Counted from the first letter of the stretch, positions 30,450 through 40,785 are shown. The stretch is DNA of 64,000 nt from Vibrio sp. 10N.261.45.E2 (GCF_002875705.1 NZ_MCZZ01000113.1:62001-126000); one strand, 5' to 3'. The notes: generated by a model not told the origin, from the sequence alone. Translations and numbers: made by a program.

Positions 30450-32189
30450 ATGACAACAAAACCTGAAACAACAATGTTATCCGGCGCTGAGATGGTGGTG
30501 CAGTCTCTAATTGAAGAGGGTGTAGAACAAATCTTTGGTTACCCAGGTGGTTCTGTACTTGATATCTACGATGCGCTGCATGCTAAAACGTCTGAAATTA
30601 AGCACGTATTAGTACGACACGAGCAAGCCGCTACCCATATGGCAGATGGCTATACTCGCTCTACCGGTAAACCGGGTGTAGTACTTGTGTGTTCTGGTCC
30701 TGGTGCGACCAATACCGTTACTGGTATTGCTACAGCCTACATGGACTCAATCCCAATGATTGTTATCTCTGGTAACGTACCGAATAACCTGATTGGTAAC
30801 GACGCCTTCCAAGAGTGTGACATCGTGGGAGTATCACGCCCGATCGTTAAACACAGCTTCTTAGTGAAGAAAGCGGAAGATATCCCTGAAGTCGTTAAAA
30901 AAGCATTCTATATTTCAACGACAGGACGTCCTGGTCCTGTGGTTATCGATCTGCCAAAAGATGTATTAAACCCGCAAATTAAGCTTCCTTATGAATACCC
31001 AGAAACGATCAAAATGCGTTCGTACAACCCAACGGTTACGGGTCATAAAGGTCAGATTAAAAAGGCACTAAAAGCCCTTCTTGAAGCCAAGAAGCCAGTA
31101 CTTTATGTCGGCGGCGGTGCGGTTATTTCTGAGGCAGATAAACCGCTGTTAAAATTGGCAGAGGCACTGAATCTACCTGTGGTAAGCACCCTAATGGGGC
31201 TTGGCGCTTTCCCTGGCACTCATAAGAACTCTTTGGGTATGTTGGGAATGCATGGTTTGTATGAAGCCAATATGGCGATGCACAATGCGGATTTGATCTT
31301 TGGTATTGGTGTGCGTTTCGATGATCGAACCACCAATAACCTAGATAAGTACTGCCCTAACGCGAAGATCATGCATATTGATATCGACCCGTCTTCGATC
31401 TCTAAGAACGTAAAAGTGGATCTGCCGATTGTCGGTTCTGCTGAAAAAGTTCTAGAGAGCATGGTCAACCTGCTCGTTGAGCAAGGTGGCACCAATGATG
31501 CAGAAGCGATTGAAAGCTGGTGGAGTGACATCAAGCAGTGGCAAGAACGTGACTGCCTAGCTTATGAGAAATCGTCTGAACGCATCAAACCACAACAAGT
31601 AATTGAAACACTGCATAAAGTAACCAATGGCGATGCCTATGTTGCTTCTGATGTAGGCCAACACCAAATGTTTGCTGCTTTATATTACCCGTTTAACAAG
31701 CCACGCCGTTGGATAAACTCTGGTGGTCTAGGCACGATGGGCTTTGGCCTGCCTGCAGGTATGGGTGTTAAGTTTGCTAAGCCAGACGAAGAGGTGGTTG
31801 TAGTAACCGGTGACGGCAGTATTCAAATGAATATCCAAGAGCTGTCGACGGCGCTGCAATACAACATCCCAGTTAAGATCATTAACCTGAACAACCGTTT
31901 CCTTGGCATGGTAAAGCAGTGGCAAGACATTGTTTACCAAGGTCGTTACTCTAACTCATATATGGACTCTGTTCCTGATTTTGCTGCTATCGCTGAGGCT
32001 TATGGCCATGTCGGCATGCGTATTTCATCTCCGGATGAACTTGAATCAGGTTTGGAAAAAGCACTAGCGATGAAAGACCGTTTGGTATTTGTCGATATTA
32101 GTGTGGATGATACCGAGCACGTATACCCAATGCAGATCAAAGGCGAGGGTATGGATAACATGTGGCTAAGCAAAACGGAGAGAACATAA
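30450..32189 (+). CDS. ilvI: Acetolactate synthase III, large subunit
   Basis: TPP-dependent enzyme making acetolactate or acetohydroxybutyrate for valine, leucine and isoleucine. I start it at ATG 30450 (GAGGAG site 8 nt upstream), giving 579 residues; an upstream TTG would add eight atypical residues. Motifs: the catalytic glutamate in [17 protein letters not shown] region [11 protein letters not shown], and the TPP motif [15 protein letters not shown] through NLNN. It overlaps nothing but is only one base from ilvH, so the subunits are co-translated. Confidence 0.96.
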   Translation: MTTKPETTMLSGAEMVVQSLIEEGVEQIFGYPGGSVLDIYDALHAKTSEIKHVLVRHEQAATHMADGYTRSTGKPGVVLVCSGPGATNTVTGIATAYMDSIPMIVISGNVPNNLIGNDAFQECDIVGVSRPIVKHSFLVKKAEDIPEVVKKAFYISTTGRPGPVVIDLPKDVLNPQIKLPYEYPETIKMRSYNPTVTGHKGQIKKALKALLEAKKPVLYVGGGAVISEADKPLLKLAEALNLPVVSTLMGLGAFPGTHKNSLGMLGMHGLYEANMAMHNADLIFGIGVRFDDRTTNNLDKYCPNAKIMHIDIDPSSISKNVKVDLPIVGSAEKVLESMVNLLVEQGGTNDAEAIESWWSDIKQWQERDCLAYEKSSERIKPQQVIETLHKVTNGDAYVASDVGQHQMFAALYYPFNKPRRWINSGGLGTMGFGLPAGMGVKFAKPDEEVVVVTGDGSIQMNIQELSTALQYNIPVKIINLNNRFLGMVKQWQDIVYQGRYSNSYMDSVPDFAAIAEAYGHVGMRISSPDELESGLEKALAMKDRLVFVDISVDDTEHVYPMQIKGEGMDNMWLSKTERT

Positions 32190-32190
32190 T

Positions 32191-32685
32191 ATGAGACACA
32201 TTATTTCACTACTAATGGAAAACCAACCGGGTGCACTTTCTCGTGTGGTTGGCTTGTTTTCTCAGCGTGGTTACAACATCGAGTCTTTGAACGTATCGCC
32301 AACCGATGACCCGACGTTATCTCGCCTTAACGTAACCACTAACTCAAGCGAGATGCAGCTTGAGCAGATTCAGAAACAGCTACATAAGCTAATCGACGTA
32401 CTTAAAGTGCAGGAAGTGTCTGAGCTTGAGCACATTGAACGTGAGCTGTTGATGGTAAAAGTGCGTGCAAGCGGCTTTGCCCGTGCAGAAGTGAAGCGCA
32501 CAGCAGATATCTTTCGTGGACAGATTGTTGATGTAACGGCTTCGCAATATACGGTTCAAATGGCGGGTACCAGCGAAAAACTGGATGCCTTCATTCAAGC
32601 GCTGTCTGAAGTGACGGAAGTGCTTGAGGTGGCTCGAAGTGGTGTTGTTGGTATCGCACGAGGCGAACGAGCGTTGAAAGCCTAG
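32191..32685 (+). CDS. ilvH: Acetolactate synthase III, small (regulatory) subunit
   Basis: Regulatory subunit conferring valine feedback inhibition. The 164 residues start with an ACT domain (MRHIISLLMENQPGALSRVVGLFSQRGYNIESL, seen as LLMENQPGALSRVVGLF and GYNIESLNV) and end in the IlvN/H C-terminal domain (RSGVVGIARGERALKA). Length matches E. coli IlvH. Starts one base after the ilvI stop and is followed by a strong terminator. Confidence 0.96.
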   Translation: MRHIISLLMENQPGALSRVVGLFSQRGYNIESLNVSPTDDPTLSRLNVTTNSSEMQLEQIQKQLHKLIDVLKVQEVSELEHIERELLMVKVRASGFARAEVKRTADIFRGQIVDVTASQYTVQMAGTSEKLDAFIQALSEVTEVLEVARSGVVGIARGERALKA

Positions 32686-32710
32686 ACGATAAGTCTTTAA
32701 AAAATAACTT

Positions 32711-32740
32711 TAAAGCCGCTTTTTTAAGCGGCTTTTATTT
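32711..32740 (+). terminator. Terminator of ilvIH
   Basis: TAAAGCCGCT, loop TTTTTA, AGCGGCTTTTA with T-rich tail. Confidence 0.9.
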
Positions 32741-32798
32741 TGTTAATTTTTTAGAGTGCTATAATCCCGCGCTGCACTTCCATTCATCAGAGTTAGCA

Positions 32799-34682
32799 AT
32801 GCGAAATAAAAAATCAATAATTACATTGCTGATTATCTCTATCATATTGTCTTCTGCAGTATGTCTGTATTATTTGCAGCGTTACACAGAAGTAAAACAA
32901 CAGAGTTTTGACTACTCGGCTAAACAAGCCGTCCATCAACTAGTGTATGCCAAGCGAGACTATGATCTTCTCAAGACTCAGTTAGTCTCGGTTATGGAAC
33001 TGCTCAGTCATAGCCAGAGCTTGGTCAACTTTGCTTCTTCTCCCTCAGACCAAACGAAAGATTTACTTGAAGAGGTCTGGCAATCAGTTCTCGTGAATCA
33101 GAAGTGGTATACACAAATCCATCTGTTAGATATTACAGGCAAAGAGCTAGTACGCGTTAACTATTCCTCAGATACCGGTAGGGTGACGTTACCTCAACAC
33201 TTGCAAGATAGGTCGGATTCTCGCTACTTCCAATATGCTCAAAAACTAGAAGCCGAACAGATTGGCGGTTGGGGTATTGAGCTTGAAACAGAGCATGGTG
33301 AAGTCACCTTTCCTTACACACCAGTCATCCGTGTATTTACTCCTGTAGAGACCTCTGAAAAAAGAGTAGGCTACCTTGTCATCAATCTTGATGTATGGGG
33401 TTTATCGTCGCGTCTTAGCTTTTCACCTGATAACGCTCTTAGAGCAGAAGTTCTCAATGAAGCGGGTTATTACATAGCAAGTAACAACAGCGGTAAACTG
33501 TTCGGCGACTCGATTCCTGAAAGAAAAGGCTACAACCTGAAAAACATCGCGCCAAAGACGTGGGAAGCGATCTCTAATCAGCAGGTGGGATACGTTTTTG
33601 AAGATGGCAATTTATTCGCCTTTAACACGGTTATGCTGGCGAACACTCAAAAGGTTCATTTGCTGATTCAACTTAATCAGCAGCAATTGATGGATCGAGC
33701 TGAACCTAGCTTAAGTGACCTCTCTCAAGAAGAAGTGTTTGTTTTACTTACTGTACTTATTTTTGCATTTCCATTTGCTTACCTAGTGACGCACTACCGA
33801 CGCCGAAGCCTTGAGAGTAAATTGGCGCGCGCCGCATTGAATGGTATGTCGGCTGTGATGATCTCTGACAAGCAGCACCGCACAATCATGATCAACAATG
33901 AATTTGAGAACATGACTGGGTACTGTAAAAAACAAGTTATCGGTCAGAATGCATTGCAGCTGTTGCTTGAAAATACCGACCAAGTTCTATCAAGTTCGAC
34001 TATCTGGAGTCATTTAGAGCAAGAAGAAGTATGGGAAGGGGAAGTTCAATGTAAGAACAAACTGCGCATCCCTTTCACTGCGATCATGCGGGTTCATGCA
34101 GTCAAAAACAATTCGGGCAAAGTCAGCTACTACATCACCTCGTTGGTTGATATTTCTGTTAGGAAGGAGCTTGAAGTGCGTTTGAGGATCTTAAGTGAAC
34201 GTGACTCTTTGAGTAACCTTTGGAACCGACGAAAATTTGAAGAGCAGCTGGCCTACTATTCTCGCTTGGTAGAATGTTACCCGAATGAAGCGACCACTTG
34301 TTTAGCCTTAGTTGATATCGATAACTTCAAGCGAATTAATGACGAACTTGGTCACGACGAAGGTGACCGTGTGATTGCGAGTGTCGCTAAGCTTCTGCAA
34401 AGCAGCCTTCGTGGGACTGACTTTGTTGCACGTGTTGGGGGGGAAGAGTTTGCACTCTTGATGCCACACACCTCACTGTCGGAAGCAAAGCGCGTGTTGG
34501 ATCGCTTACGAATTGAGATTGAGCTATCCGCTGGTACTAAGGTAACAGTGAGTGTGGGCTTTACTGATTTAACCAGCAACAGCACTCGTTCGTATAAATG
34601 TGCCGATGTTGCGCTTTACGAATCTAAATCGTCTGGCCGTAATACGGTTTCTATGTGTACTAGCTACGATGATGTCGCTTAG
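32799..34682 (+). CDS. Membrane-bound PAS-GGDEF diguanylate cyclase
   Basis: Predicted inner-membrane sensor producing cyclic-di-GMP. The 627 residues show an N-terminal TM (ITLLIISIILSSAVCLYYL, about 7-25), a large periplasmic sensor region (about 30-310), a second TM (VFVLLTVLIFAFPFAYLVT), a PAS domain (about 345-455) and a GGDEF domain (about 470-620). The active loop reads VGGEEFALL, an accepted GGEEF variant, and an RxxD inhibitory site (RGTD) lies five residues before it, so an active, product-inhibited cyclase is expected. No EAL domain. Monocistronic. Confidence 0.9.
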   Translation: MRNKKSIITLLIISIILSSAVCLYYLQRYTEVKQQSFDYSAKQAVHQLVYAKRDYDLLKTQLVSVMELLSHSQSLVNFASSPSDQTKDLLEEVWQSVLVNQKWYTQIHLLDITGKELVRVNYSSDTGRVTLPQHLQDRSDSRYFQYAQKLEAEQIGGWGIELETEHGEVTFPYTPVIRVFTPVETSEKRVGYLVINLDVWGLSSRLSFSPDNALRAEVLNEAGYYIASNNSGKLFGDSIPERKGYNLKNIAPKTWEAISNQQVGYVFEDGNLFAFNTVMLANTQKVHLLIQLNQQQLMDRAEPSLSDLSQEEVFVLLTVLIFAFPFAYLVTHYRRRSLESKLARAALNGMSAVMISDKQHRTIMINNEFENMTGYCKKQVIGQNALQLLLENTDQVLSSSTIWSHLEQEEVWEGEVQCKNKLRIPFTAIMRVHAVKNNSGKVSYYITSLVDISVRKELEVRLRILSERDSLSNLWNRRKFEEQLAYYSRLVECYPNEATTCLALVDIDNFKRINDELGHDEGDRVIASVAKLLQSSLRGTDFVARVGGEEFALLMPHTSLSEAKRVLDRLRIEIELSAGTKVTVSVGFTDLTSNSTRSYKCADVALYESKSSGRNTVSMCTSYDDVA

Positions 34683-35057
34683 GTTCGCTTTGAGCCAACC
34701 CTCCCTTCTACTGGCACCACTTCTTCAAGCTGCTCCCCGATTCATTTTCTTTTCTACCTTTTAACTAGGTATCTCACTTTTGAGCGACCTCTGTCACAAA
34801 ATCTATACAGTTAGACTAAAGTCTAATGTTGGTGAAAATTTGAGCTAAAATGAACAATGAGTAAACTACCTTGCTTCAGATTACATCGTGTTAAACGATG
34901 CAATAAATAGAGTGTTTACCAGATGTAAAAGGATGACACCGTTAACTTAATTCAACTGGTAAGCTAGCCTTATCAATAGCTTGAAAGGCAGCAGTAGAAT
35001 TAGGTTAGCTGGAGCAAGAGTTTGGGGATCATACAGTCTGGTTAAAAGAGGCGTGGT
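34683..35057 (+). other. Intergenic region after the GGDEF gene
   Basis: 375 bp without a recognised gene. It contains the perfect palindrome TTAGACT-AA-AGTCTAA (34811-34826) and a short hairpin CATCGT/ACGATG (about 34886-34902). It probably carries the promoter and a long leader for the small protein at 35058. A small RNA cannot be excluded. Confidence 0.4.
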
Positions 35058-35189
35058 ATGTTTGTCGATTTTTTAGTGAGGTTAACCATAGGCACATTAG
35101 CCATTCTTGGCTTTCAGCTTAGTGCATTGTATTTTTTACCTATGGTTGTGCTGCTCAATACTCATCACAAAGAGTTTTTTGGGTGGTAG
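35058..35189 (+). CDS. Small single-pass membrane protein (43 residues)
   Basis: A short open frame, MFVDFLVRLTIGTLAILGF..., with one strong hydrophobic helix (about residues 7-33), a charged C-terminus (NTHHKEFFGW) and no cysteine. It is supported by an AAAGAGG ribosome binding site 6 nt before the ATG and by a strong terminator 24 bp after its stop. No known family is recognised. The combination of site, frame, hydrophobic helix and terminator makes a real small protein more likely than chance. Confidence 0.6.
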   Translation: MFVDFLVRLTIGTLAILGFQLSALYFLPMVVLLNTHHKEFFGW

Positions 35190-35213
35190 TTCAGTCGTGA
35201 TACTGGAAACAAA

Positions 35214-35241
35214 AAAACGGAGCCGTTGGGCTCCGTTTTTA
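35214..35241. terminator. Bidirectional terminator
   Basis: AAAACGGAGCC, loop GTTG, GGCTCCGTTTTT. A-tract and T-tract on both sides let it serve both the small protein and the convergent GntR gene. Confidence 0.88.
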
Positions 35242-35265
35242 TTTGGTTAGAATCTACCTTGGGCA

Positions 35266-35925
35266 TTATGCCGCTTCGATAACTTCTTCAATTCTTTTCA
35301 TTGAGCTTAGTAAATGCTGATCAAGCAATTCTGTCGCTTGCTCTACATTCTTAGAGAGTACTAGCTTCATGATCATTTCGTGCTCATCAATATTGAACAG
35401 ATCATCCGATGCGCTTTCTGCAGACATCGCTAAGAAGCGGTAACGTTTCACTTGGTTGATTAGGTCATCAAAGAACTTAAACATGTTCTCTGAATCTGCA
35501 CCTTCAAGTAGTGCTACATGGAACTGCTGGTGGCGTTCTTCCCATTCAACACAATCAAACTCTTCAGATACGTACTGCACTCGTGACAGTTTGTGGTAAG
35601 ACGTTAGTACATCCAGTTCCCAGCTCTCGTCGCCCGCTGAAATCGCTTTTTTAAGCAGAACCGATGATACAACACGAAGGCTTTCGTATAGGTCATTCAG
35701 TTCTTTCTTTGATACAGGAGATACCCAGCAGCCCTTTTGTGGCTCAAGCTTTACGTATTTGCTCCAAGATAACTGTACCAAGGCTTCGCGAATAGGAGAT
35801 GCGCCGACGTTGTATCGTGCTTTTAGATCAGCAACGACGAGCTTTTGGCCTGGGGTTAACTCACCATTAAGAATATCTTGGCGAATCATCTTTGATACTT
35901 TGTCAGTGAGCGTAGGGCTAGACAT
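35266..35925 (-). CDS. GntR-family regulator (FCD/FadR-like)
   Basis: Transcription factor with an N-terminal winged HTH (residues 5-70; DILNGELTPGQKLVVADL and GASPIREALVQL) and an all-helical FCD effector domain that usually binds a carboxylate via metal. I use ATG 35925 (product 219 residues, MSSPTLTDKV...), preceded by a GAGG site 6 nt upstream; the upstream ATG at 35937 is part of that site region. It lies between a terminator and pykF. Ligand and targets unknown. Confidence 0.82.
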   Translation of the reverse strand: MSSPTLTDKVSKMIRQDILNGELTPGQKLVVADLKARYNVGASPIREALVQLSWSKYVKLEPQKGCWVSPVSKKELNDLYESLRVVSSVLLKKAISAGDESWELDVLTSYHKLSRVQYVSEEFDCVEWEERHQQFHVALLEGADSENMFKFFDDLINQVKRYRFLAMSAESASDDLFNIDEHEMIMKLVLSKNVEQATELLDQHLLSSMKRIEEVIEAA

Positions 35926-36061
35926 TACAAACCTCATCTATATATGATTTCTAGTCTGCTAATCCGTCTCTTAGAAAGAGCCAATTGGAAGTTAACAGTA
36001 CGTGGTTCTATTGTGATTGATAATACAGCGTACTGAAAAGTTAGGCAAGATTTTGTTTCAT

Positions 36062-36090
36062 AAAAAAAGAGGGCCGAAGCCCTCTTTTAT
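36062..36090 (-). terminator. Terminator of pykF
   Basis: Minus strand AAAGAGGGC, TTCG tetraloop, GCCCTCTTT, then T residues. Confidence 0.92.
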
Positions 36091-36113
36091 ATTTTATGCG
36101 AATCGGTTCATTC

Positions 36114-37526
36114 TTATAGAACGTGAACAGATGCCGTGTTTGTAGTACCAGAAGCTACTAGAGCACCAGAAACCATAACTACGATGTCGCCTTTGTTACC
36201 TAGGCCAGATTGTAGAGCGATTTCTTTACCGTTGATGTAGAACGCGTCTGTGTTCTCGATAGAGTCAACAAGAACAGGCTTAACACCTTTAGTAAGAACT
36301 AGCTGTGCAGCTGTCTTTTCGTTAGTTGTTAGAGCAAGGATGTTTGCAGTTGGGAAGTACTTACGTACTGAACGTGCAGACTTACCGCCTTCAGTTGCAA
36401 CAACGATTAGAGGAGCAGCTAGCTTCTCAGCTGTGTCTACAGCGCCTTTACATACTGCTTCAGTGATGCGTAGACGTGGGCTGTCTAGACGAGAACCTAG
36501 CTCAGCTTTAAGAGCTGAATCAGTGCGGTTCGCGATTTGAGCCATGATAGTTACAGCTTCAACTGGGTACTTACCTTTAGCAGTTTCACCAGAAAGCATT
36601 ACTGCATCCGTACCATCCATGATTGCGTTCGCAACGTCACCCGCTTCAGCACGAGTTGGACGTGGGTTGCTGATCATAGAGTCAAGCATTTGAGTTGCAG
36701 TGATAACCATCTTACGTGCACGGTTACACTTCTCGATCATCATTTTTTGAGCGAAGATTACTTCTTCAGCTGGGATTTCAACACCTAGGTCACCACGAGC
36801 AACCATGATGCCGTCAGAAGCTTCAAGGATTGAATCGAAGTTATCTACACCTTCTTGGTTTTCAATCTTAGAAATGATGTGAATGTTCTCGCCGCCGTTA
36901 GCGTTTAGAAGTTCACGGATTTCTTTAACGTCTTCTTCTTTACGGATGAAAGAAGCAGCAACGAAATCTACGCCTTGCTCACAACCAAACTTAAGGTCAG
37001 CTTTGTCTTTCTCAGAAAGAGCAGGAAGTTGAACAGAAACGCCAGGAAGGTTAACACCTTTGTTTTCGCCTAGAGCACCGTTGTTAAGAACTTTACACTT
37101 AACTTCAGTTTCTGTTGTTGCGATAACTTCCATTTCGATTAGGCCGTCATCAACAAGGATAGTGTTACCTGCTGTTAGGTCTTTAGCGAAACCTAGGTAA
37201 GTTACTGCTACTACGTCTTTGTTACCAACAACTGTTGCGTCAGTTGTGAAAGTGAACTCTTGACCAGCTACTAGATCTACGTCGTTACCATCTTCAAGTT
37301 TGATAGTACGGATTTCTGGACCTTTAGTATCTAGAAGGATAGCAAGTTGCTCACCTTTGTTTTCCATTACTTTACGGAAGTTCGCGATACGAGTGCCGTG
37401 CTCTGCGAAATCACCGTGAGAGAAGTTAAGACGCATAACGTTCATGCCAGCATCTACTAGTTCAGTTAGCTTCTCTACAGATTCAGTTTTAGGGCCAATC
37501 GTACATACGATTTTGGTCTTTTTCAT
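36114..37526 (-). CDS. pykF: Pyruvate kinase I (type I)
   Basis: Converts phosphoenolpyruvate and ADP to pyruvate and ATP; activated by fructose 1,6-bisphosphate in E. coli. The 470-residue protein begins [15 protein letters not shown], has the active-site signature [17 protein letters not shown] and the metal/PEP segment [11 protein letters not shown], followed by [13 protein letters not shown] and the C-terminal allosteric domain. Length equals E. coli PykF. Synteny pykF - DeoR regulator - glmS matches V. cholerae VC0485-VC0487. Confidence 0.96.
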   Translation of the reverse strand: MKKTKIVCTIGPKTESVEKLTELVDAGMNVMRLNFSHGDFAEHGTRIANFRKVMENKGEQLAILLDTKGPEIRTIKLEDGNDVDLVAGQEFTFTTDATVVGNKDVVAVTYLGFAKDLTAGNTILVDDGLIEMEVIATTETEVKCKVLNNGALGENKGVNLPGVSVQLPALSEKDKADLKFGCEQGVDFVAASFIRKEEDVKEIRELLNANGGENIHIISKIENQEGVDNFDSILEASDGIMVARGDLGVEIPAEEVIFAQKMMIEKCNRARKMVITATQMLDSMISNPRPTRAEAGDVANAIMDGTDAVMLSGETAKGKYPVEAVTIMAQIANRTDSALKAELGSRLDSPRLRITEAVCKGAVDTAEKLAAPLIVVATEGGKSARSVRKYFPTANILALTTNEKTAAQLVLTKGVKPVLVDSIENTDAFYINGKEIALQSGLGNKGDIVVMVSGALVASGTTNTASVHVL

Positions 37527-37955
37527 GGAAGGTACTCTCCGGTAAGTATTGTTACAATTTGAAATTTATTTAAGTTCTGAAGATTGGTCCGCTACATCAA
37601 CATTTTGTGCCTGTTGTGTAAAAGCGCGGGACTTCCAATATGTCCTTCAGAGTTGTAAGTCTTTCATCAATTTTAGTCATTTTATGACCAAAAGATTTTG
37701 ATTCAATATCGGTTTTCTGTGACTTGGCCCACTATAAAGGGGGTAAGTTGCAAAAAAATAACAGTCAGTTTTGTAATTTTTTTTCTTTTCGGGTGCGGAT
37801 TCTACCACCTAATGACTTCAATATCACTGCTTAACAATTGTCTTAGGACAAGGTTTTATCGCTATTTATTAATTTTTTGGATCAAAATAAATGGACTAAA
37901 TAGTTTCGTTGTAACTATAATATGTTTCATATCGAAACTTAGTGGCCTTTTTTAA
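37527..37955. other. Divergent control region between pykF and the DeoR-type gene
   Basis: 429 bp with no credible gene; an 85-codon plus-strand frame here is AT-rich, lacks a ribosome binding site and is rejected. The right end is a cluster of CGAAAC motifs (see next entry). The left end must hold the pykF promoter. Confidence 0.5.
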
Positions 37956-37970
37956 ATGTCGAAACGAAAC
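37903..37970. promoter_or_regulatory. Cluster of CGAAAC operator-like motifs
   Basis: GTTTCG at 37903-37908, inverted repeat GTTTC-ATATC-GAAAC at 37924-37938 and tandem CGAAACGAAAC at 37960-37970, the last inside the first codons of the DeoR gene. DeoR-family proteins often bind repeated motifs of this kind, so autoregulation is likely. Confidence 0.45.
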
Positions 37971-38726
37971 ACTCAGCTCAGAAGACATGCAATTTCTAAC
38001 CTAGTGAATGAAAAAGGGGAGGTTAGTGTTGATGAATTATCCGCTAAGTTCGAAACCTCAGAGGTCACTATTAGAAAGGATTTGGCGTCTTTAGAGAAAA
38101 ACGGTCAGCTTTTACGCCGTTATGGTGGTGCGATTTCGTTGCCGAAAGAGGTTGTCAGCGAAGAGCTGGGTCAACAAGTTTCGACTCGAAAGGTTTCATT
38201 AGCAAAAGCCGCAGCAGATTTAATTCGCGACCATAACCGCATTGTGATCGACAGTGGCAGCACAACGGGCGCTCTAATTCAGCAGCTTAACGATAAGCGT
38301 GGCTTAGTTGTGATGACCAATTCATTGCATGTGGCTAATGCGCTTAATGAGCTAGAAAGCGAGCCGACCTTATTAATGACTGGTGGCACTTGGGATACCC
38401 ATTCGGACTCTTTCCAAGGCAAAGTCGCTGAGTCGGTCCTTCGCGCTTACGATTTTGACCAACTATTTATCGGGGCTGATGGTATCGACCTTGATAGAGG
38501 CACAACGACATTTAATGAATTGGTTGGCCTAAGCAAAGTAATGGCTGAGGTGTCACGAGAAGTGATCGTGATGGTTGAGTCGGAAAAAGTGGGACGAAAG
38601 ATCCCGAACTTAGAGCTGGCATGGGAACACATTGACATCTTAATTACTGATACAGACTTGGGCGAAGAATCTAAAGCAAGTATCGAATCACATGATGTTC
38701 GAGTGATCCTAACTGATCCGGCGTAA
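37956..38726 (+). CDS. DeoR-family regulator adjacent to glmS
   Basis: Sugar-phosphate-responsive regulator. In 256 residues it shows the N-terminal DeoR HTH (RRHAISNLVNEKGEVSVDELSAKF with EVTIRKDLASLEKNGQLLRRYGGA) and the sensor domain with IVIDSGSTTGAL, MTNSLHVANAL and LFIGADGIDL. It is located 107 bp before glmS in the same direction, as in other Vibrio, and so is a candidate regulator of amino-sugar metabolism. No Shine-Dalgarno sequence is apparent before ATG 37956, but the N-terminus aligns with the family. Confidence 0.86.
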   Translation: MSKRNTQLRRHAISNLVNEKGEVSVDELSAKFETSEVTIRKDLASLEKNGQLLRRYGGAISLPKEVVSEELGQQVSTRKVSLAKAAADLIRDHNRIVIDSGSTTGALIQQLNDKRGLVVMTNSLHVANALNELESEPTLLMTGGTWDTHSDSFQGKVAESVLRAYDFDQLFIGADGIDLDRGTTTFNELVGLSKVMAEVSREVIVMVESEKVGRKIPNLELAWEHIDILITDTDLGEESKASIESHDVRVILTDPA

Positions 38727-38833
38727 AAACAAATTTAAGTATTATGCATTTACCTTCCTATAATTGATCTTAACAAAGATATGGCCTTTGCTTGCTGCCA
38801 ATAGGAATAAAACAAAATTGATGGAGTTAAACT

Positions 38834-40666
38834 ATGTGTGGAATTGTTGGTGCAGTAGCACAGCGTGATGTAGCTGAAATTTTAGTAGAAGGCCTTCGTC
38901 GCCTAGAATACCGTGGCTACGACTCAGCAGGTGTCGCTGTCGTCGATACTGAATCTAACCTAACGCGTGTGCGTCGCCTAGGTAAAGTACAAGAGCTAGC
39001 AGATGCAGTAGAAGAACAACATGTGATCGGCGGTACAGGTATCGCTCACACACGTTGGGCGACACACGGTGAGCCATCTGAAGCGAATGCACACCCACAC
39101 ATGTCTGGTGATATTGCCGTTGTACACAATGGCATTATCGAAAACCACGAAGCATTGCGCGCTCTGCTACAAGAGCGTGGTTACGTGTTTACTTCACAAA
39201 CGGATACAGAAGTTATCGCTCACCTAGTTGAGTGGGAACTTCGCACGTCAGCTTCATTGGTTGAAGCGCTGCAGAAAACAGCAAAACAGTTAGACGGTGC
39301 ATACGGCACGGTTGCGGTTGATCGTAAAGATCCTAGCCGTATCGTTGTTGCTCGTTCTGGTAGCCCGATCGTTATCGGTTTTGGTGTCGGTGAGAACTTC
39401 CTAGCTTCTGACCAACTTGCACTATTAAGCGTAACTCGCCGCTTCATGTACCTAGAAGAAGGTGATGTTGCTGAGGTAACTCGTCGTGATGTTACTGTAT
39501 TTGATGTAGCGGGCGAGCGTGTTGAGCGTGAAATCGTTGAATCAAACGCTGAACACGACGCGGGTGACAAAGGTAAATACCGTCACTTCATGCAAAAAGA
39601 GATTTTCGAACAGCCAACAGCGCTGATCAACACAATGGAAGGTCGTATCTCTGACACTTCGGTTATCACTAATGCGATTGGTGTTAAAGCTGAAGAGATC
39701 CTAAGCAAGGTTGAACACGTGCAGATCATCGCATGTGGTACGTCTTACAACTCTGGCATGGCAGCGCGTTACTGGTTTGAATCTCTAGCTGGTGTAAGCT
39801 GTGATGTAGAGATCGCCTCTGAGTTCCGTTACCGTGATTTCGTTGTTCGTCCGAACAGCCTATTGGTGACTCTGTCTCAGTCTGGTGAAACGGCTGATAC
39901 GCTTGCTGCACTTCGTCTTGCAAAAGAGAAGGGTTACATGTCAGCAATGACCATCTGTAACGTTGCAGGTTCTTCACTCGTTCGCGAATCTGATTTTGCC
40001 TTCATGACTCGTGCAGGAACGGAGATCGGTGTTGCTTCTACTAAAGCTTTCACAACTCAACTAGCAGCAATGCTGATGATGGTAACGTCAATTGGTCGCC
40101 TACAAGGCCGTATCAATGAAGAGAAAGAAGCGGAAATCGTTCAAGCACTACATCAACTGCCTGCTGACATTGAGAAAGCACTAGCATTTGATAAAGAAAT
40201 TGAAGCGCTAGCCCCTGATTTTGCAGACAAGCACCACACATTGTTCTTAGGTCGTGGCGAGTTCTACCCAATCGCGATGGAAGCGTCTCTTAAACTGAAA
40301 GAGATCTCTTACATTCACGCAGAAGCCTACGCGGCTGGTGAGCTTAAGCACGGTCCTTTGGCGCTTATTGATGCAGATATGCCTGTAGTCGTTATTGCAC
40401 CAAGCAACGACCTGTTAGAGAAGCTGAAATCGAACGTTGAAGAAGTACGTGCTCGTGGCGGCCTACTTTACGTGTTCGCAGACCAAGACGCTGGCTTTGA
40501 AAGCGATGAGAACATGAAGATCATCAAGATGCCTCACGTAAGCGAAGTAACAGCACCTATCTACTACACAGTACCGATGCAGCTGCTGTCTTACCACGTC
40601 GCGCTAATCAAAGGTACTGACGTTGACCAACCTCGTAACCTAGCGAAAGCGGTAACGGTTGAGTAA
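38834..40666 (+). CDS. glmS: Glutamine--fructose-6-phosphate aminotransferase
   Basis: Makes glucosamine-6-phosphate, the first step toward peptidoglycan and LPS amino sugars. The 610-residue protein starts [12 protein letters not shown] with the N-terminal nucleophile Cys, has the glutaminase segment and two SIS isomerase domains ([28 protein letters not shown]), and ends [15 protein letters not shown]. That last segment is encoded by the DNA recognised by TnsD at attTn7, and a Tn7-like element is indeed inserted 26 bp after the stop codon. A perfect TATAAT-like box lies at 38759-38764. Confidence 0.97.
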   Translation: MCGIVGAVAQRDVAEILVEGLRRLEYRGYDSAGVAVVDTESNLTRVRRLGKVQELADAVEEQHVIGGTGIAHTRWATHGEPSEANAHPHMSGDIAVVHNGIIENHEALRALLQERGYVFTSQTDTEVIAHLVEWELRTSASLVEALQKTAKQLDGAYGTVAVDRKDPSRIVVARSGSPIVIGFGVGENFLASDQLALLSVTRRFMYLEEGDVAEVTRRDVTVFDVAGERVEREIVESNAEHDAGDKGKYRHFMQKEIFEQPTALINTMEGRISDTSVITNAIGVKAEEILSKVEHVQIIACGTSYNSGMAARYWFESLAGVSCDVEIASEFRYRDFVVRPNSLLVTLSQSGETADTLAALRLAKEKGYMSAMTICNVAGSSLVRESDFAFMTRAGTEIGVASTKAFTTQLAAMLMMVTSIGRLQGRINEEKEAEIVQALHQLPADIEKALAFDKEIEALAPDFADKHHTLFLGRGEFYPIAMEASLKLKEISYIHAEAYAAGELKHGPLALIDADMPVVVIAPSNDLLEKLKSNVEEVRARGGLLYVFADQDAGFESDENMKIIKMPHVSEVTAPIYYTVPMQLLSYHVALIKGTDVDQPRNLAKAVTVE

Positions 40667-40692
40667 TCGTTAGCTCGTCTAACTCAAAATAG

Positions 40693-40740
40693 TGTCGGAA
40701 GACAATAAAGTTTGAAACTGAGACATTAAAGTTGAAAACT
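40693..40740 (+). repeat. Right-end TnsB-type sites of the Tn7-like element
   Basis: Terminal TGTCGGAA followed by GACAATAAAGTTTGAAACT (40701-40719) and GACATTAAAGTTGAAAACT (40722-40740). The near-contiguous arrangement is that of a Tn7 right end. A weaker third copy may overlap the hairpin that follows. Confidence 0.88.
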
Positions 40741-40747
40741 TTTAAGG

Positions 40748-40783
40748 CCCGGTTAAACTGATTAAAAGTTAACCGGGTTTTTG
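40748..40783 (+). terminator. Terminator inside the right end of the Tn7-like element
   Basis: CCCGGTTAA and TTAACCGGG pair across a 12-nt loop and are followed by five T residues. It can end glmS transcripts that enter the element, substituting for the displaced native terminator. Confidence 0.82.
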
Positions 40784-40785
40784 TT

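Noticed and set aside
34857..34910. 17-codon frame MSKLPCFRLHRVKRCNK
   Set aside because: No Shine-Dalgarno sequence and composition looks random; no supporting signals.
37698..37955. 85-codon plus-strand frame with hydrophobic stretches
   Set aside because: It lies in the AT-rich pykF/deoR control region, has no ribosome binding site, overlaps the CGAAAC cluster and matches no family.
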